Assembly: GCA_035995725.1 (NCBI GenBank)
Contig: DASYKE010000030.1
Location: forward strand, 1-62,377
DNA length: 62,377 bases
From: JAQGLW01 sp035995725
Lineage (GTDB): Bacteria > Pseudomonadota > Gammaproteobacteria > Burkholderiales > Burkholderiaceae_D
Direction of reading: 5' to 3'
The position numbers were made by a program, and so were the translations under genes. This document shows, piece by piece, positions 10,672 to 19,386 of the stretch (position 1 is its first letter; each line of letters opens with the position of its first letter). Below the pieces are notes generated by a model. The model made no database searches. It saw only the letters and a list, made by a program, of their open reading frames with translations, and had not been told where the DNA came from.

Positions 10672-11058
10672 ATGCATATGACGATCGACACGGTACGCAT
10701 CGATAAATGGCTGTGGGCCGCACGATTTTTCAAAACCCGCTCGCTCGCCATTGGCGCGGTCGATGCCGGTAAAGTGCGCGTGAACGGCGAGCGAGTCAAG
10801 CCGGCGCGCAGCGTCAAGGTCGGCGACAGGCTGGATATCGATAACGGAGCTACCGAGTGGCAAGTCACGGTGCAAGGGGTGTCCGAGGTACGGGGCTCGG
10901 CACCCGTGGCGCAAGCTTTATATTCTGAAACCGAATCGAGTCTCGCCAGACGTCAGAAAGAAGCCGAGCAGAAAAAATATTTTCGCGAACCGGGAGCAGG
11001 AATCAAGGGGCGGCCGACCAAGCGTAACCGACGGATACTGGATCGATCGAATTCCTAG
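10672..11058 (+). CDS. hslR: Ribosome-associated heat shock protein Hsp15 (S4 domain)
   Basis: A 128-residue basic protein with an S4 RNA-binding domain at about residues 8-68 (RIDKWLWAARFFKTRSLA, then VDAGKVRVNGERVKPARSVKVGD). It has a Lys/Arg-rich tail with GRPTKRNRRILD, as in Hsp15. Hsp15 binds 50S subunits that carry a stalled peptidyl-tRNA and helps recycling. The ORF is open far upstream (to 10498), but the family N-terminus fits ATG 10672, or 10678 two codons later. It is a single gene between clsB and the fad regulator. Confidence 0.88.
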   Translation: MHMTIDTVRIDKWLWAARFFKTRSLAIGAVDAGKVRVNGERVKPARSVKVGDRLDIDNGATEWQVTVQGVSEVRGSAPVAQALYSETESSLARRQKEAEQKKYFREPGAGIKGRPTKRNRRILDRSNS

Positions 11059-11171
11059 AAGTCATGCGTGCACAATTTGCGTGAAAGACGTCCGGGTGGC
11101 CCCATCACGGAGGCGCTGCACAGCCAGCGACGCGGGTTGAAGCGACCAGTGTCGTCCTTGCAAATTCCCGG

Positions 11172-11212
11172 TTGACTTTTGCAATTTTGGTGCATAATAG
11201 TACGAACGTTCG
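11172..11212 (+). promoter_or_regulatory. Promoter with palindromic operator for the TetR/fad operon
   Basis: A TTGACT box (11172-11177) and a CATAAT box (11193-11198) are spaced 15 nt apart, a short spacing. Directly downstream is the perfect 10-bp palindrome CGAACGTTCG (11203-11212). This is the expected position for autorepression by the TetR protein encoded 46 nt further on. The operator role is inferred from position and symmetry. Confidence 0.6.
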
Positions 11213-11258
11213 CATTCAATTATTGATGCCATTTTGCAACTTTCATGCAGGAATTCCT

Positions 11259-11960
11259 ATGGCCATTACCATGACCGACACGACACCAAAATTCATGCGC
11301 AAAGGTGAACTAACCCGGGCCGCCATCCTTGATGTGGCGCTCAGCCTAGCCAGCCGCGACGGCTTGGAAGGGCTGACCATAGGTTTGCTGGCCGACAAAA
11401 TGAATATGAGCAAGTCCGGCGTATTCGCGCATTTCGGTTCACGTGAGGACTTGCAGATCGAAGTGCTGAAGCTGTATCACCATTATTTCGAGCAGGAAGT
11501 GTTCTATCCCAGCATAAAAGAGCCGCGTGGCTTGCCTCGGTTGCAACGGATGTTCGCACGCTGGGTGAAACGCGTGACCGTCGAAATTGCATCGGGCTGC
11601 ATCTATATCAGCGGCGCGGTTGAATACGATGACCGGCCAGGCGCAATCCGTGACGAGCTGGTCGGCATGGTTCGGATGTGGCAAGACGCACTGCATCGCT
11701 GTGTCGAACAAGCGATCGAAATGGGCCATTTGCGGGCCGATGTCAATCCGCAGCAGCTGGTCTTTGAAATGTACGGATTGATTCTCGCATTGCATCATGA
11801 TGCCCGCTTCATCAAAAGCCCCGGCAGCGTCACCCGAGCAGAAATCGGCTTTGACCGCCTGATTGAGGGTTACCGTAATCCACGGACGCATTCGAGCGTC
11901 AAACCGGCTGCAAAGCACAACCTTAAATCCGCTGTCAAGAAAACAGCTCAATCGGCCTAG
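11259..11960 (+). CDS. TetR/AcrR family transcriptional regulator of the fad operon
   Basis: A 233-residue TetR-family repressor. The N-terminal helix-turn-helix spans about residues 14-60 (TRAAILDVALSLASRDG, then IGLLADKMNMSKSGVFAHFGS), followed by an all-helical ligand-binding domain and a basic tail. It is 16 nt upstream of an acyl-CoA dehydrogenase gene, so it most likely senses a fatty acyl-CoA and represses this operon. The ATG at 11259 has AGGA 6 nt before it; the in-frame upstream codon at 11172 lies in the promoter. Confidence 0.9.
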   Translation: MAITMTDTTPKFMRKGELTRAAILDVALSLASRDGLEGLTIGLLADKMNMSKSGVFAHFGSREDLQIEVLKLYHHYFEQEVFYPSIKEPRGLPRLQRMFARWVKRVTVEIASGCIYISGAVEYDDRPGAIRDELVGMVRMWQDALHRCVEQAIEMGHLRADVNPQQLVFEMYGLILALHHDARFIKSPGSVTRAEIGFDRLIEGYRNPRTHSSVKPAAKHNLKSAVKKTAQSA

Positions 11961-11976
11961 CCGCCAGGAGAAAACG

Positions 11977-13767
11977 ATGGCCCAATATATAGCCCCTCTG
12001 CGTGACATGCAGTTTGTACTGCACGAGTTATTGCATGTAGACGATGAGCTGAAGCAATTGCCCGCGCATGCGGAAATCGATGCCGACATCATCAATCAGG
12101 TACTCGAAGAAGGTGGCAAATTTACCTCTGCCGTGCTGTTCCCGCTGAATCATTCCGGTGATCGTGAGGGCTGCCATCTGAACAAGGAAACACATGAAGT
12201 AAGCCCGCCGAAAGGCTTCAAGCAAGCGTACAAGCAATATGTGGAAGCCGGCTGGCCATCGTTGTCCTGCGATCCCGAGTATGGCGGCCAAGGCTTGCCG
12301 CTGGTGCTGAACAATTCGTTTTACGAGATGCTCAACTCGGCCAATCAGGCTTGGACCATGTATCCGGGGCTGTCGCATGGCGCGTACGAGTGTTTGCATG
12401 AGCATGGCACAGCCGAGCAGAAAGCGATCTATTTGCCGAAGCTGGTTTCCGGCGAATGGACCGGCACCATGTGCCTGACCGAGCCGCATTGCGGCACTGA
12501 CCTCGGCATGCTGCGCTCGAAAGCCGAGCCGCAGGCGGACGGCTCGTACAAGATTACCGGTGGCAAAATTTTCATCTCGGCCGGCGAGCACGACATGTCG
12601 GCCAATATTTTGCACCTTGTGCTGGCACGCTTGCCGGATGCGCCGGCCGGCACCAGGGGCATTTCGCTGTTCCTGGTACCGAAATTCATTCCGAATGCGG
12701 ACGGTACGCCGGGCGCGCGCAATCCGATTTTCTGCGGTGCGCTCGAAGAAAAAATGGGCATTCACGGCAACGCGACCTGCCAGATGAATATGGATGGAGC
12801 GACCGGCTGGATGGTCGGCGAACCGAACAAGGGCTTGAATGCGATGTTCGTGATGATGAATGCGGCGCGCCTCGGTGTCGGCATGCAATCGCTCGGCTTG
12901 ACCGAAGTCGCTTATCAGAATGCGCTGCTGTACGCCAAGGACCGCGTGCAGATGCGTAGCTTGTCCGGCCCCAAGGCGCCCGACAAACCGGCCGACCCGA
13001 TCATCGTGCATCCGGATGTGCGCCGCATGCTGCTGACCGCCAAAGCTTATGCTGAAGGCGGCCGTGCATTCAGCTCGTATGTCGCCTTGCAGATCGACAA
13101 GGAACTCAATCACCCGGATGAAGAAGTACGCAAGGACGCAGCCGACCAGGTCGCGTTGCTGACACCGATCATCAAGTCCTTCATGACCGACAATGGCTGG
13201 ATTGCGACATCGGAAGCGATGCAGGTATTTGGCGGCCATGGTTATATTGCCGAGTGGGGAATGGAGCAATACGTGCGCGATGCACGCATCAACATGATTT
13301 ACGAAGGCACCAACACGATCCAGTCGCTGGATTTGCTGGGCCGCAAAATCTTGATGGACAACGGTGCGAAGCTGCGGAAATTTGGCGCGCAAATACAGGC
13401 GTTCGTCGAAGAAAATGGTACCGATGAAGCGATGTCCGAATTCATTACGCCGCTGGCCGACCTGGGCGACAAGGTCACCAAGCTGACGATGGAAATCGGC
13501 ATGAAGGCGTTTCAGAATCAGGATGAAGTCGGTGCCGCGGCGGTACCCTACCTGCGTGTAGTAGGTCATCTGGTATATGCATACTTTTTTGCACGGATGG
13601 CGAAGATAGCGCTGGAGAAGCAGGATTCGGGCGACAATTTCTACAAGTCGAAGCTCGCAACCGCGCGTTTCTATTTCGCACGCCTGTTGCCGGAAACCGC
13701 GATGCTGATCCGCCAGGCGCGCTCGGGCGCTGCGAACCTGATGTCAATTGAAGCCGAATTACTTTAA
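11977..13767 (+). CDS. Acyl-CoA dehydrogenase (long-form, beta-oxidation)
   Basis: A 596-residue FAD-dependent acyl-CoA dehydrogenase with a C-terminal extension, the size class found in betaproteobacterial fad operons. Visible features are MCLTEPHCGTDLGML (FAD/substrate binding), QVFGGHGYIAEWGMEQYVRDARI and the catalytic-Glu region IYEGTNTIQSLDLLGRK. It introduces the trans-2 double bond in the first step of beta-oxidation. An AGGAG Shine-Dalgarno lies 8 nt before the ATG. It forms an operon with the upstream TetR gene and the next two genes. Chain-length preference cannot be inferred. Confidence 0.93.
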   Translation: MAQYIAPLRDMQFVLHELLHVDDELKQLPAHAEIDADIINQVLEEGGKFTSAVLFPLNHSGDREGCHLNKETHEVSPPKGFKQAYKQYVEAGWPSLSCDPEYGGQGLPLVLNNSFYEMLNSANQAWTMYPGLSHGAYECLHEHGTAEQKAIYLPKLVSGEWTGTMCLTEPHCGTDLGMLRSKAEPQADGSYKITGGKIFISAGEHDMSANILHLVLARLPDAPAGTRGISLFLVPKFIPNADGTPGARNPIFCGALEEKMGIHGNATCQMNMDGATGWMVGEPNKGLNAMFVMMNAARLGVGMQSLGLTEVAYQNALLYAKDRVQMRSLSGPKAPDKPADPIIVHPDVRRMLLTAKAYAEGGRAFSSYVALQIDKELNHPDEEVRKDAADQVALLTPIIKSFMTDNGWIATSEAMQVFGGHGYIAEWGMEQYVRDARINMIYEGTNTIQSLDLLGRKILMDNGAKLRKFGAQIQAFVEENGTDEAMSEFITPLADLGDKVTKLTMEIGMKAFQNQDEVGAAAVPYLRVVGHLVYAYFFARMAKIALEKQDSGDNFYKSKLATARFYFARLLPETAMLIRQARSGAANLMSIEAELL

Positions 13768-13807
13768 CGGAAATACATCGCACGTTTACCGTTTACTCAT
13801 TCCTCTT

Positions 13808-13861
13808 CAAGGGGAGCGAGAAAACGGAGAGGGAAGGCCAGGATGCCCAACCCTCCCCTTG
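13808..13861. repeat. Intercistronic inverted repeat between fad genes
   Basis: A 9-bp inverted repeat (13808-13816 with 13853-13861) flanks a purine-rich 36-nt loop in the 156-nt gap between the acyl-CoA dehydrogenase and the bifunctional enzyme. There is no T-run. It is a possible RNA processing or stability hairpin. Confidence 0.4.
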
Positions 13862-13923
13862 CCATATCAAGGTGGCCCAGAGATGGAGAGGGAATACAAG
13901 TTACGAATTTAAAGGATCAATCC

Positions 13924-16323
13924 ATGTCAAATTTCATCGTCAAAAAAGTCGCTGTGCTGGGCGCAGGCGTGATGGGCGCGCAAATCGCGGCCCACTGCAT
14001 CAATGCCAAGGTGCCGGTCGTACTGTTCGACCTGCCCGCCAGGGAAGGCCCGAAAAACGGCATCGTGCTGCGCGCCATCGAGAACCTGAAAAAACTCAGC
14101 CCGGCGCCGCTCGGCAACAATGATCACGCAGCCTTGATCGAGGTCGCCAACTACGAAGACAATCTGGACGTATTGAAGGGTTGCGACCTGATCATCGAAG
14201 CGATCGCGGAGCGGATGGACTGGAAGCACGATCTATATAAAAAAGTCGCCCCGCATATCGGGCCAAATGCGATTTTCGCTTCCAACACGTCCGGCCTGTC
14301 GATTACCGCGCTGTCCGAAGGTTTCGACGATGAACTGAAATCGCGCTTTTGCGGTGTCCACTTCTTCAATCCGCCGCGTTACATGCATCTGGTCGAACTG
14401 ATTCCGACTGCCGCCACCAAACCGGCAATCCTCGACCAGCTGGAAGGTTTTTTGACGACCACGCTGGGCAAAGGGGTAGTGCGCGCGAAAGACACGCCGA
14501 ACTTCATCGCCAATCGCGTCGGCATTTTCGGCATGCTGGCAACCATCCATGAAGCGGAAAAATTCGGTCTGTCCTACGATGTGGTCGACGACCTGACCGG
14601 CGCCAAGCTCGGGCGCGCCAAGTCCGGCACGTTCCGCACCGCCGATGTGGTCGGCCTGGACACGATGGGCCACGTGATCAAGACGATGCAGGATACGTTA
14701 AAAGACGATCCATTCTACTCTGCCTACAAGACGCCCGAAGTGCTGGCGAAACTGGTTTCCGCCGGTGCGCTGGGCCAAAAGGCCGGCGCCGGTTTCTACA
14801 AGAAAGTGGGCAAGGATATCCTGCGTTTCGATGCGGCCAGGGGCGACTATGTTGCCGGCGGCGGAAAGACCGACGATCTGGTGGCGCGCATACTGAAAGA
14901 GAAGGATCCGGCCAAGCGCATGAAAGCGTTGCATGATTCGACCAATCCGCAAGCGCAGTTCCTGTGGGCGATTTTCCGCGATGCCTTCCATTACATCGCG
15001 GTGCATCTGGAATCGATTGCCGACAATGCGCGCGATATCGATTTTGCGTTGCGCTGGGGCTTCGGCTGGAATCTCGGGCCGTTCGAAACATGGCAGGCCG
15101 CCGGCTGGCAACAGATCGCTAGCTGGGTCAAGGAAGACATCGATGCCGGCAAGGCGCTGTCCGGCGCACCGTTGCCTGCGTGGGTGTTCGATGGCCAGGT
15201 TCACGAAAATTCCGGTGTTCATGCCGCCAGCGGTTCGTGGTCACCCGCGAAGAAAACCTATGTTCCGCGTTCGGAACTGCCGGTCTATCGGCGCCAGGCT
15301 TTCCGTGCGCAACTGGTGGGCGTACCGGCTGGAGACGGCAAGACCGCTGGCAGCACCGTATTCGAAGATGAATCGGTGCGCATCTGGCATCAGAACGACG
15401 AGGTGCTGATCCTGTCGCTAAAAACCAAGATGCATGTAATCGGCGCCGGCGTGATCGCCGGTCTGGCCAAGGCGATTGCCGAAGCGGAAAAAAATTACAA
15501 GGGTCTTGTGATCTGGGGCGCGGATGCGGCCGAAGGCGGTGCGTTTTCCGCCGGTGCCGACTTGCAATCGATGCTGCCGCTATTCATGTCCGGCGGCGTC
15601 AAGGCGATCGAACCGGAAGTGGTGAAACTGCAGCAGGCGCACCAGGCGCTGAAATATGCGAATGTCCCGGTGGTCGCGGCAGTCGCAGGCTTGGCACTGG
15701 GCGGCGGTTGCGAGCTGATGATGCACGCGGCGAAACGCGTCGCGTCGATCGAGTCGTACATCGGCCTGGTAGAAGTCGGCGTCGGCCTGATCCCGGCCGG
15801 TGGCGGATTGAAGGAAGCCGCAGTGCGAGCTGCGGCCGATGCCAAGGGCAACGATATCCTGCAATTCCTGAAGAACTATTTCATGAATGCGGCAATGGCC
15901 AACGTTTCCAAATCGGCGCTCGAAGCGCAGAAGATGGGTTACCTGGCGGCTGACGACGTGATTGTGTTCAATCCGTATGAACTGCTGCACGTTGCAAAAA
16001 CCCAGGCGCGCGCGATGTTTGACGCCGGCTATCGTCCGCCTTTAAGGATGCCGGTGCCGGTGACCGGCCGTTACGGCATGGCGACCATTTCGGCACAGCT
16101 GGTCAACCTGCGCGATGGCGGTTTCATTTCCGCCCACGATTACAAGCTTGGCACCATGATCGCCGGAATCGTCAGTGGCGGCGACATCGAACCGGGCAGT
16201 ATCGTCAATGAACAATGGTTGCTGGACCTTGAACGCAAGGCATTCATGGAGCTGTTGAACAACCCGAAAACGCAAGAGCGGATCATGGGGATGATGCAGA
16301 CCGGCAAACCGGTCCGCAACTGA
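13924..16323 (+). CDS. 3-hydroxyacyl-CoA dehydrogenase/enoyl-CoA hydratase, FadN-type domain order
   Basis: A 799-residue bifunctional beta-oxidation enzyme. The NAD-binding 3-hydroxyacyl-CoA dehydrogenase domain is N-terminal (KKVAVLGAGVMGAQIAAHC at about residue 7; RFCGVHFFNPPRYMHLVELI near 140-160), followed by the 3HCDH C-domain. The enoyl-CoA hydratase/crotonase domain is C-terminal (FSAGADLQSML, then AVAGLALGGGCELMMHA). This order is the reverse of E. coli FadB and matches FadN of Bacillus. Together with the neighbouring acyl-CoA dehydrogenase and thiolase it forms a complete beta-oxidation set. Confidence 0.93.
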   Translation: MSNFIVKKVAVLGAGVMGAQIAAHCINAKVPVVLFDLPAREGPKNGIVLRAIENLKKLSPAPLGNNDHAALIEVANYEDNLDVLKGCDLIIEAIAERMDWKHDLYKKVAPHIGPNAIFASNTSGLSITALSEGFDDELKSRFCGVHFFNPPRYMHLVELIPTAATKPAILDQLEGFLTTTLGKGVVRAKDTPNFIANRVGIFGMLATIHEAEKFGLSYDVVDDLTGAKLGRAKSGTFRTADVVGLDTMGHVIKTMQDTLKDDPFYSAYKTPEVLAKLVSAGALGQKAGAGFYKKVGKDILRFDAARGDYVAGGGKTDDLVARILKEKDPAKRMKALHDSTNPQAQFLWAIFRDAFHYIAVHLESIADNARDIDFALRWGFGWNLGPFETWQAAGWQQIASWVKEDIDAGKALSGAPLPAWVFDGQVHENSGVHAASGSWSPAKKTYVPRSELPVYRRQAFRAQLVGVPAGDGKTAGSTVFEDESVRIWHQNDEVLILSLKTKMHVIGAGVIAGLAKAIAEAEKNYKGLVIWGADAAEGGAFSAGADLQSMLPLFMSGGVKAIEPEVVKLQQAHQALKYANVPVVAAVAGLALGGGCELMMHAAKRVASIESYIGLVEVGVGLIPAGGGLKEAAVRAAADAKGNDILQFLKNYFMNAAMANVSKSALEAQKMGYLAADDVIVFNPYELLHVAKTQARAMFDAGYRPPLRMPVPVTGRYGMATISAQLVNLRDGGFISAHDYKLGTMIAGIVSGGDIEPGSIVNEQWLLDLERKAFMELLNNPKTQERIMGMMQTGKPVRN

Positions 16324-16328
16324 TTAAT

Positions 16329-16348
16329 TCCCTCCCTGCAGGGAGGGA
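16329..16348. repeat. 20-bp perfect palindrome between the FadN-type gene and the thiolase gene
   Basis: A perfect palindrome with an outer TCCCTCCC and inner TGCA sits just after the stop of the bifunctional enzyme and 16 nt before the thiolase ATG. In RNA it would form a strong hairpin close to the thiolase ribosome binding site (AAGGAGC). There is no T-run, so it is unlikely to be a terminator. Confidence 0.6.
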
Positions 16349-16363
16349 GACAAGGAGCAAGCA

Positions 16364-17560
16364 ATGAGCAAACAACTTCAAGACGCATATATCGTCGCAG
16401 CAACCCGTACCCCGATCGGCAAGGCGCCGCGTGGGATGTTCAAGAATGTTCGCCCGGACGATCTGCTGGTGCGCGTGCTGCAATCCGCACTGCAACAGGT
16501 GCCGAATCTCGATCCGAAGCTGATCGAAGATGCAATCGTCGGCTGCTCGTTTCCGGAAGGCGAGCAAGGCAGCAACATGGCGCGCATGGCAGTGCTGCTG
16601 GCCGGCTTGCCGCAGACGGTGGGCGGCGTTACCATCAACCGTTTCTGCGCATCCGGCATCACCGCGGTTGCGATGGCGGCCGACCGCATCCGTGTCGGCG
16701 AGGCCGACGTGATGATCGCAGCCGGCGCGGAATCGATGTCGATGGTGCCGATGATGGGTCACCATCCATCGATCAACGCAGCCGTGTTCAAGGATGAAAA
16801 CATCGGCATCGCGTACGGCATGGGCCTGACGGCCGAAAAGGTCGCGCAGCAATGGAAAATCTCCCGCGAAGCGCAAGACCAGTTCGCGCTGGAATCGCAC
16901 ATGAAGGCGATTGCCGCGCAAAAGTCCGGTGAGCGCGCCGCCGAAATGACACCGGTCGACGTCATCGAAAAATTTCCGAACCTGGAAAACGGCCAGATCG
17001 ACATCAAGACCCGCACCGCCACCGATGATGAAGGCGCGCGCGCCGACACCAGCCTGGCTGCGCTGGCCAAGCTGAAACCGGTATTCGCTGCCAAAGGTTC
17101 CGTTACTGCAGGCAACAGCTCGCAAACGTCGGACGGTGCCGGCGCACTGATTCTTGTCAGCGAAAAAATCCTCAAGCAATTCAACCTGACGCCGCTCGCA
17201 CGTTTTGTATCGTTCGCGGTGCGCGGCGTGCCGCCGGAAATCATGGGCATCGGTCCGAAAGAAGCGATCCCTGCCGCATTACGCGCCGCAGGCCTCAAGC
17301 AGGACCAGATCGACTGGATCGAGTTGAACGAAGCGTTCGCTGCACAGGCGCTGGCGGTGATTCAGGATCTCGGCCTCGACCCGTCCAAGGTCAATCCCTA
17401 CGGCGGCGCAATTGCGTTGGGCCATCCGCTCGGCGCAACCGGCGCAATCCGCTCGGCTACCGCGATCCACGCGATGCGCCGCAGAAATCTGAAATACGGC
17501 ATGGTAACCATGTGCGTCGGTACCGGCATGGGTGCCGCCGGGATTTTCGAACGCATGTAA
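16364..17560 (+). CDS. fadA: Acetyl-CoA C-acyltransferase (thiolase)
   Basis: A 398-residue thiolase. The nucleophilic Cys lies in NRFCASGITAV (Cys95). The active-site His is in GGAIALGHPLGATGAI and the second catalytic Cys in TMCVGTGMGAAGIF. It performs the last, thiolytic step of beta-oxidation, pairing with the bifunctional enzyme 40 nt upstream. An AAGGAGC Shine-Dalgarno is well placed. A biosynthetic-type thiolase cannot be excluded by motif alone, but the operon context favours degradation. Confidence 0.93.
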   Translation: MSKQLQDAYIVAATRTPIGKAPRGMFKNVRPDDLLVRVLQSALQQVPNLDPKLIEDAIVGCSFPEGEQGSNMARMAVLLAGLPQTVGGVTINRFCASGITAVAMAADRIRVGEADVMIAAGAESMSMVPMMGHHPSINAAVFKDENIGIAYGMGLTAEKVAQQWKISREAQDQFALESHMKAIAAQKSGERAAEMTPVDVIEKFPNLENGQIDIKTRTATDDEGARADTSLAALAKLKPVFAAKGSVTAGNSSQTSDGAGALILVSEKILKQFNLTPLARFVSFAVRGVPPEIMGIGPKEAIPAALRAAGLKQDQIDWIELNEAFAAQALAVIQDLGLDPSKVNPYGGAIALGHPLGATGAIRSATAIHAMRRRNLKYGMVTMCVGTGMGAAGIFERM

Positions 17561-17589
17561 CCCACGTAATACGCGGTCATATCGAACCG

Positions 17590-17625
17590 AAAAGCCGTAC
17601 AGTGCCACGCTGTGCGGCTTTTTTA
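17590..17625 (+). terminator. Rho-independent terminator of the fad operon
   Basis: A 12-bp stem with one G-U pair (17591-17602 with 17610-17621), a 7-nt loop and a T-run. It lies 30 nt after the thiolase stop and closes the operon. Confidence 0.9.
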
Positions 17626-17693
17626 TTGAATCTAAATGCGATCCTGATCGCATAATCAGTGACATATACAAATACATAACTACCGGAAAACCC

Positions 17694-18458
17694 ATGGACA
17701 TCTTAACCAGCAAGGCGAACGGTATTCTCACTATCGAATTCAACCGGCCGCACAAGAAGAATGCGATTACTGCCGCGATGTATCAAGCCATGGCCGATAC
17801 GCTCAAGGATGCAGAAAGCGATATGACAGTGCGTGCGATCATGATCATCGGCAAGCCTGAAATTTTTACAGCAGGCAACGATCTTGAAGATTTTCTGAAA
17901 AATCCGCCGCAGGGTAGCAACAATCCAACGTCACAATTCATGCAGAATCTGAGTCACGCAGTCAAGCCGGTGGTTGCGGCAGTATCGGGTGCGGCGGTCG
18001 GTATTGGCACCACGCTGTTAATGCACTGCGACCTGGTTTATGCGGCCGACAATGCCAAGTTCTCGATGCCATTCACACAGCTCGGCCTGTGCCCGGAATT
18101 TGCATCCAGTTTGTTGCTTCCGCAACTCGCGGGCTATCAGCGCGCGGCGGAAAAATTGATGCTGGGCGAGGCGTTTTCGGCGGAAGAGGCGCGTGAGATG
18201 GGATTGGTGAACAAGGTACTGCCGCTCGATCAGCTCGTGGCATTTGCGCAGGCGCAGACGGCTAAATTGGTGGCGTTGCCGACATCGTCGATCCGTGCGA
18301 CCAAGCGGTTGATGAAAGGCGATCGAACTTCTGCAATTGACACAAAGATGGCGGAAGAAATTAAATACTTCAGCGAGATGTTGTCTGCAGCGGAGGCGAA
18401 AGAGGCATTTACCGCATTCCTCCAGAAGCGCAAGCCGGATTTTACGAAGTTTTCATAA
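17694..18458 (+). CDS. Enoyl-CoA hydratase/isomerase (crotonase) family protein
   Basis: A 254-residue crotonase-fold protein. It has the oxyanion-hole segments FTAGNDLEDFL and SGAAVGIGTTLLMHCDLVYAA, and LGLCPEFASS carrying the Glu used by hydratases/isomerases. The LCPEFASS form is common in delta3-delta2-enoyl-CoA isomerase-like members, so an isomerase role for unsaturated fatty acids is a reasonable alternative to hydratase. It is transcribed separately, after the fad terminator. The upstream extension of the ORF (from 17532) overlaps the fad operon end and is not used. Confidence 0.88.
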   Translation: MDILTSKANGILTIEFNRPHKKNAITAAMYQAMADTLKDAESDMTVRAIMIIGKPEIFTAGNDLEDFLKNPPQGSNNPTSQFMQNLSHAVKPVVAAVSGAAVGIGTTLLMHCDLVYAADNAKFSMPFTQLGLCPEFASSLLLPQLAGYQRAAEKLMLGEAFSAEEAREMGLVNKVLPLDQLVAFAQAQTAKLVALPTSSIRATKRLMKGDRTSAIDTKMAEEIKYFSEMLSAAEAKEAFTAFLQKRKPDFTKFS

Positions 18459-18870
18459 ATGCTGCTTATATGCTTATACATGATACCGGCGTGACTCAAA
18501 CAGTGAAATCGTTGCCATGAGCGGAGAGATTATTTGTGCCCATTGATTTCGACTTTCCCTTTTCAGACTTGGAATATTGTGCAAGTCTGGTCAAAAAGAC
18601 GCCGGGTTTCTTGAAAGTCATGTGATTTGACAACATTCTTTTGATCAAAATAAACATTCACTGTTAATCAACAGCGATATGACATTACCATATGTTGCAC
18701 ATATGAAATATCGTCGAAACGGATGAGATTTTTGCCGGCGACATGCCATCTTCAGCATCGCAACTAAACCAGGTATCTGTATTTTTTAAGAGTGCGCCGG
18801 CTCTCGCGCCAGTCGCGGGTTATCCGATTTTCCGGTTGTGACGCAGATACCTGATTCGCTTGAAGTTTGC
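18459..18870. promoter_or_regulatory. Intergenic region rich in palindromes
   Basis: There is no gene in this 412-nt stretch. Several symmetric sequences are clustered: TTTTGATCAAAA at 18639-18650, CTGTT-4nt-AACAG at 18661-18674, CATATGT-3nt-ACATATG at 18689-18705, and a 10-bp inverted repeat pairing 18770-18779 with 18844-18853. They lie upstream of the ribbon-helix-helix gene promoter and could be operators or a leader structure. No matching regulator can be named. Confidence 0.5.
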
Positions 18871-18898
18871 TTGACAATCCATTTCAGAAGCCTATACT
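18871..18898 (+). promoter_or_regulatory. Sigma-70 promoter of the ribbon-helix-helix gene
   Basis: A perfect -35 TTGACA (18871-18876) and a -10 TATACT (18893-18898) are separated by 16 nt. The spacer contains AATCCATTT, the inverse of the repeat that follows downstream. Confidence 0.85.
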
Positions 18899-18901
18899 AA
18901 C

Positions 18902-18935
18902 ATCCATATGGATGGTATATGGATTCCAAATGGAT
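18902..18935 (+). promoter_or_regulatory. Operator: three direct repeats at 11-bp spacing
   Basis: Copies ATATGGAT (18906-18913), ATATGGAT (18917-18924) and AAATGGAT (18928-18935) repeat every 11 bp, one DNA turn. Inverted copies overlap 18902-18909 and 18876-18884. The array starts just after the -10 box and ends before the Shine-Dalgarno of the ribbon-helix-helix gene. Ribbon-helix-helix dimers typically bind such short repeats side by side, so autoregulation is inferred. Confidence 0.7.
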
Positions 18936-18949
18936 GGAAAGAGGTTGAC

Positions 18950-19363
18950 ATGAGCGTACACGACATTCGGGTAAAAGTAGGCGAAACCGAGAAAATCACG
19001 ATCAATCTGGGATTGATCGACCTCGGCCAAATCGACTTGCTGGTAGAGGAAGGGTTTTATTCCAACCGTACCGACTTGATCCGCACCGCGATCCGAAATC
19101 AATTGACCACCCATGCGGACGTCGTCAAGCAAACGGTGGCTCGCAGAAGCCTGGTACTTGGCTTGCAGCACTATTCCCGCGCCGATCTTGAAGCGGTGCA
19201 GGCAGCTGGGCAGAAGCTGCAAATCCAGGTACTTGGCCTAGCCAGCATCGGCACCGATGTGTCGCCGGAACTCGCGGCGGCCACAATCGACTCCATTGTC
19301 GTACTGGGCGCTTTGCATGCCAGCTCTGCCGTTAAAGCCGCTCTTGCCGGACGAATTCGTTAA
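18950..19363 (+). CDS. Ribbon-helix-helix (CopG/MetJ/Arc-like) regulator
   Basis: A 137-residue protein. Residues about 13-52 (EKITINLGLIDLGQIDLLVE, then SNRTDLIRTAIRNQL) fit a ribbon-helix-helix DNA-binding domain: a beta strand followed by two helices. The remaining 85 residues form an uncharacterised C-terminal domain ending with a Val/Leu/Ala-rich segment (IDSIVVLGALHASSAVKAAL). The gene is 23 nt before a PHB-depolymerase-family gene, so it is probably its regulator. The start at 18950 has GAAAGAGG before it; the upstream in-frame ATG at 18908 lies inside the operator array. Confidence 0.82.
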   Translation: MSVHDIRVKVGETEKITINLGLIDLGQIDLLVEEGFYSNRTDLIRTAIRNQLTTHADVVKQTVARRSLVLGLQHYSRADLEAVQAAGQKLQIQVLGLASIGTDVSPELAAATIDSIVVLGALHASSAVKAALAGRIR

Positions 19364-19386
19364 CCGGTCACACACGAAAGAATCAA

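Noticed and set aside
12028..13569. 513-residue open frame on the minus strand opposite the acyl-CoA dehydrogenase
   Set aside because: It is antisense to a gene with clear catalytic motifs, is rich in His/Arg/Gln as shadow frames are, and has no recognisable domain.
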